NCBI GenBank assembly: GCA_002633005.1
Contig: NMRA01000001.1
Coordinates: forward strand, 1,817,105 to 1,881,104
DNA from: Phoronis australis
Lineage: Eukaryota > Phoronida > Phoronidae
Reading direction: 5' to 3'
Length of the DNA stretch: 64,000 nucleotides
The notes under the pieces are model-generated. The model had not been told where the DNA came from. It was given only the letters and a program-made list of their open reading frames with translations, and made no database searches. Numbering within the stretch: position 1 is the first letter of the stretch; each line of letters starts with the position of its first letter. The translations under genes and the position numbers were made by a program. Shown here in pieces: positions 63,801-64,000 of the stretch.

Positions 63801-64000
63801 TCTTGTCAACCTTTGCAAAGTCCTTTCACATTTATCAAATAACTTTTTGGTTGTCCACTTTCAACCCTTTAATACGATGAATGTTTTCAGTCATCCAGTT
63901 GGATCATAGTATAAGAATCAATAAATCTATTACTGGACTTACGGTACGTGGAGATGGCTACGTTGCGTCATCTTCCAACCCTTTATTGTGTATAGTTTCG
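60886..64000. other. Intergenic region after actin
   Basis: AT-rich, with one copy of the pyrimidine-rich repeat family. A 134-codon open frame (62705-63109) has no recognisable domain and no credible splice or promoter context. Nothing else was recognised up to the window end. Confidence 0.5.
61632..61836. repeat. Pyrimidine-rich repeat family, copy after actin
   Basis: Begins CAGAGCTTGGAG and ends near TTTTAAGCC, matching the ends of the 42379-42597 element with mutations. It shares ATAGGATTTCCTCTTTTTTG and CTGTAGAACAATGCATCAT. The interior is CT-rich on the plus strand. Confidence 0.6.

Overview
The window is nuclear DNA from an invertebrate-type metazoan. It is AT-rich, with short exons (roughly 50-680 bases) joined by long GT-AG introns, and five protein genes can be spliced from it by hand with consistent reading phases. 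Genes and introns are also salted with inverted-repeat elements and one dead LINE. The protein set (galectin folds, RINGO/Speedy, HRD1, endonuclease V, cytoplasmic-type actin) is pan-metazoan, so I cannot name the phylum from it.

Layout. (1) 1-19411, plus strand: the 3' part of a tandem-repeat galectin-like gene. The window opens exactly on a GTAAGT donor, so the preceding exon lies just outside. Nine exons here encode an acidic N-terminal region, two degenerate galectin domains fused with almost no linker, and probably a cysteine-rich tail ending in a CaaX-like box. (2) 19412-23648: intergenic, repeat-rich. (3) 23649-29621, minus strand: a Speedy/RINGO cyclin-like CDK activator in six exons, with a LINE fossil in its fourth intron. 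(4) 30020-41919, plus strand: synoviolin/HRD1, the ER-associated degradation ubiquitin ligase, 13 exons, 631 residues. It is head-to-head with Speedy over a gap of about 400 bases that holds a perfect ER-stress response element. (5) 41920-48015: intergenic with MITE-like elements. (6) 48021-56287, minus strand: endonuclease V, six exons, 284 residues; its last intron is almost wholly a 4.3-kb inverted-repeat transposon. (7) 56590-56676, plus strand: an orphan first-exon candidate. (8) 57037-60747, plus strand: a two-exon, 376-residue actin behind a compact CArG-CArG-TATA promoter. (9) 60886-64000: intergenic.

The genes are housekeeping or signalling genes and do not form one pathway. The most unusual items are the galectin-like protein (lost sugar-binding residues, possible lipid-anchored tail, possible internal promoter, duplicated splice donor), the ER-stress element ahead of HRD1, the transposon inside ENDOV, and the twin CArG actin promoter. 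No CRISPR array, rRNA or tRNA gene was recognised. Exon borders were read by eye from splice sites, phase and family resemblance; no alignment or transcript data were available.
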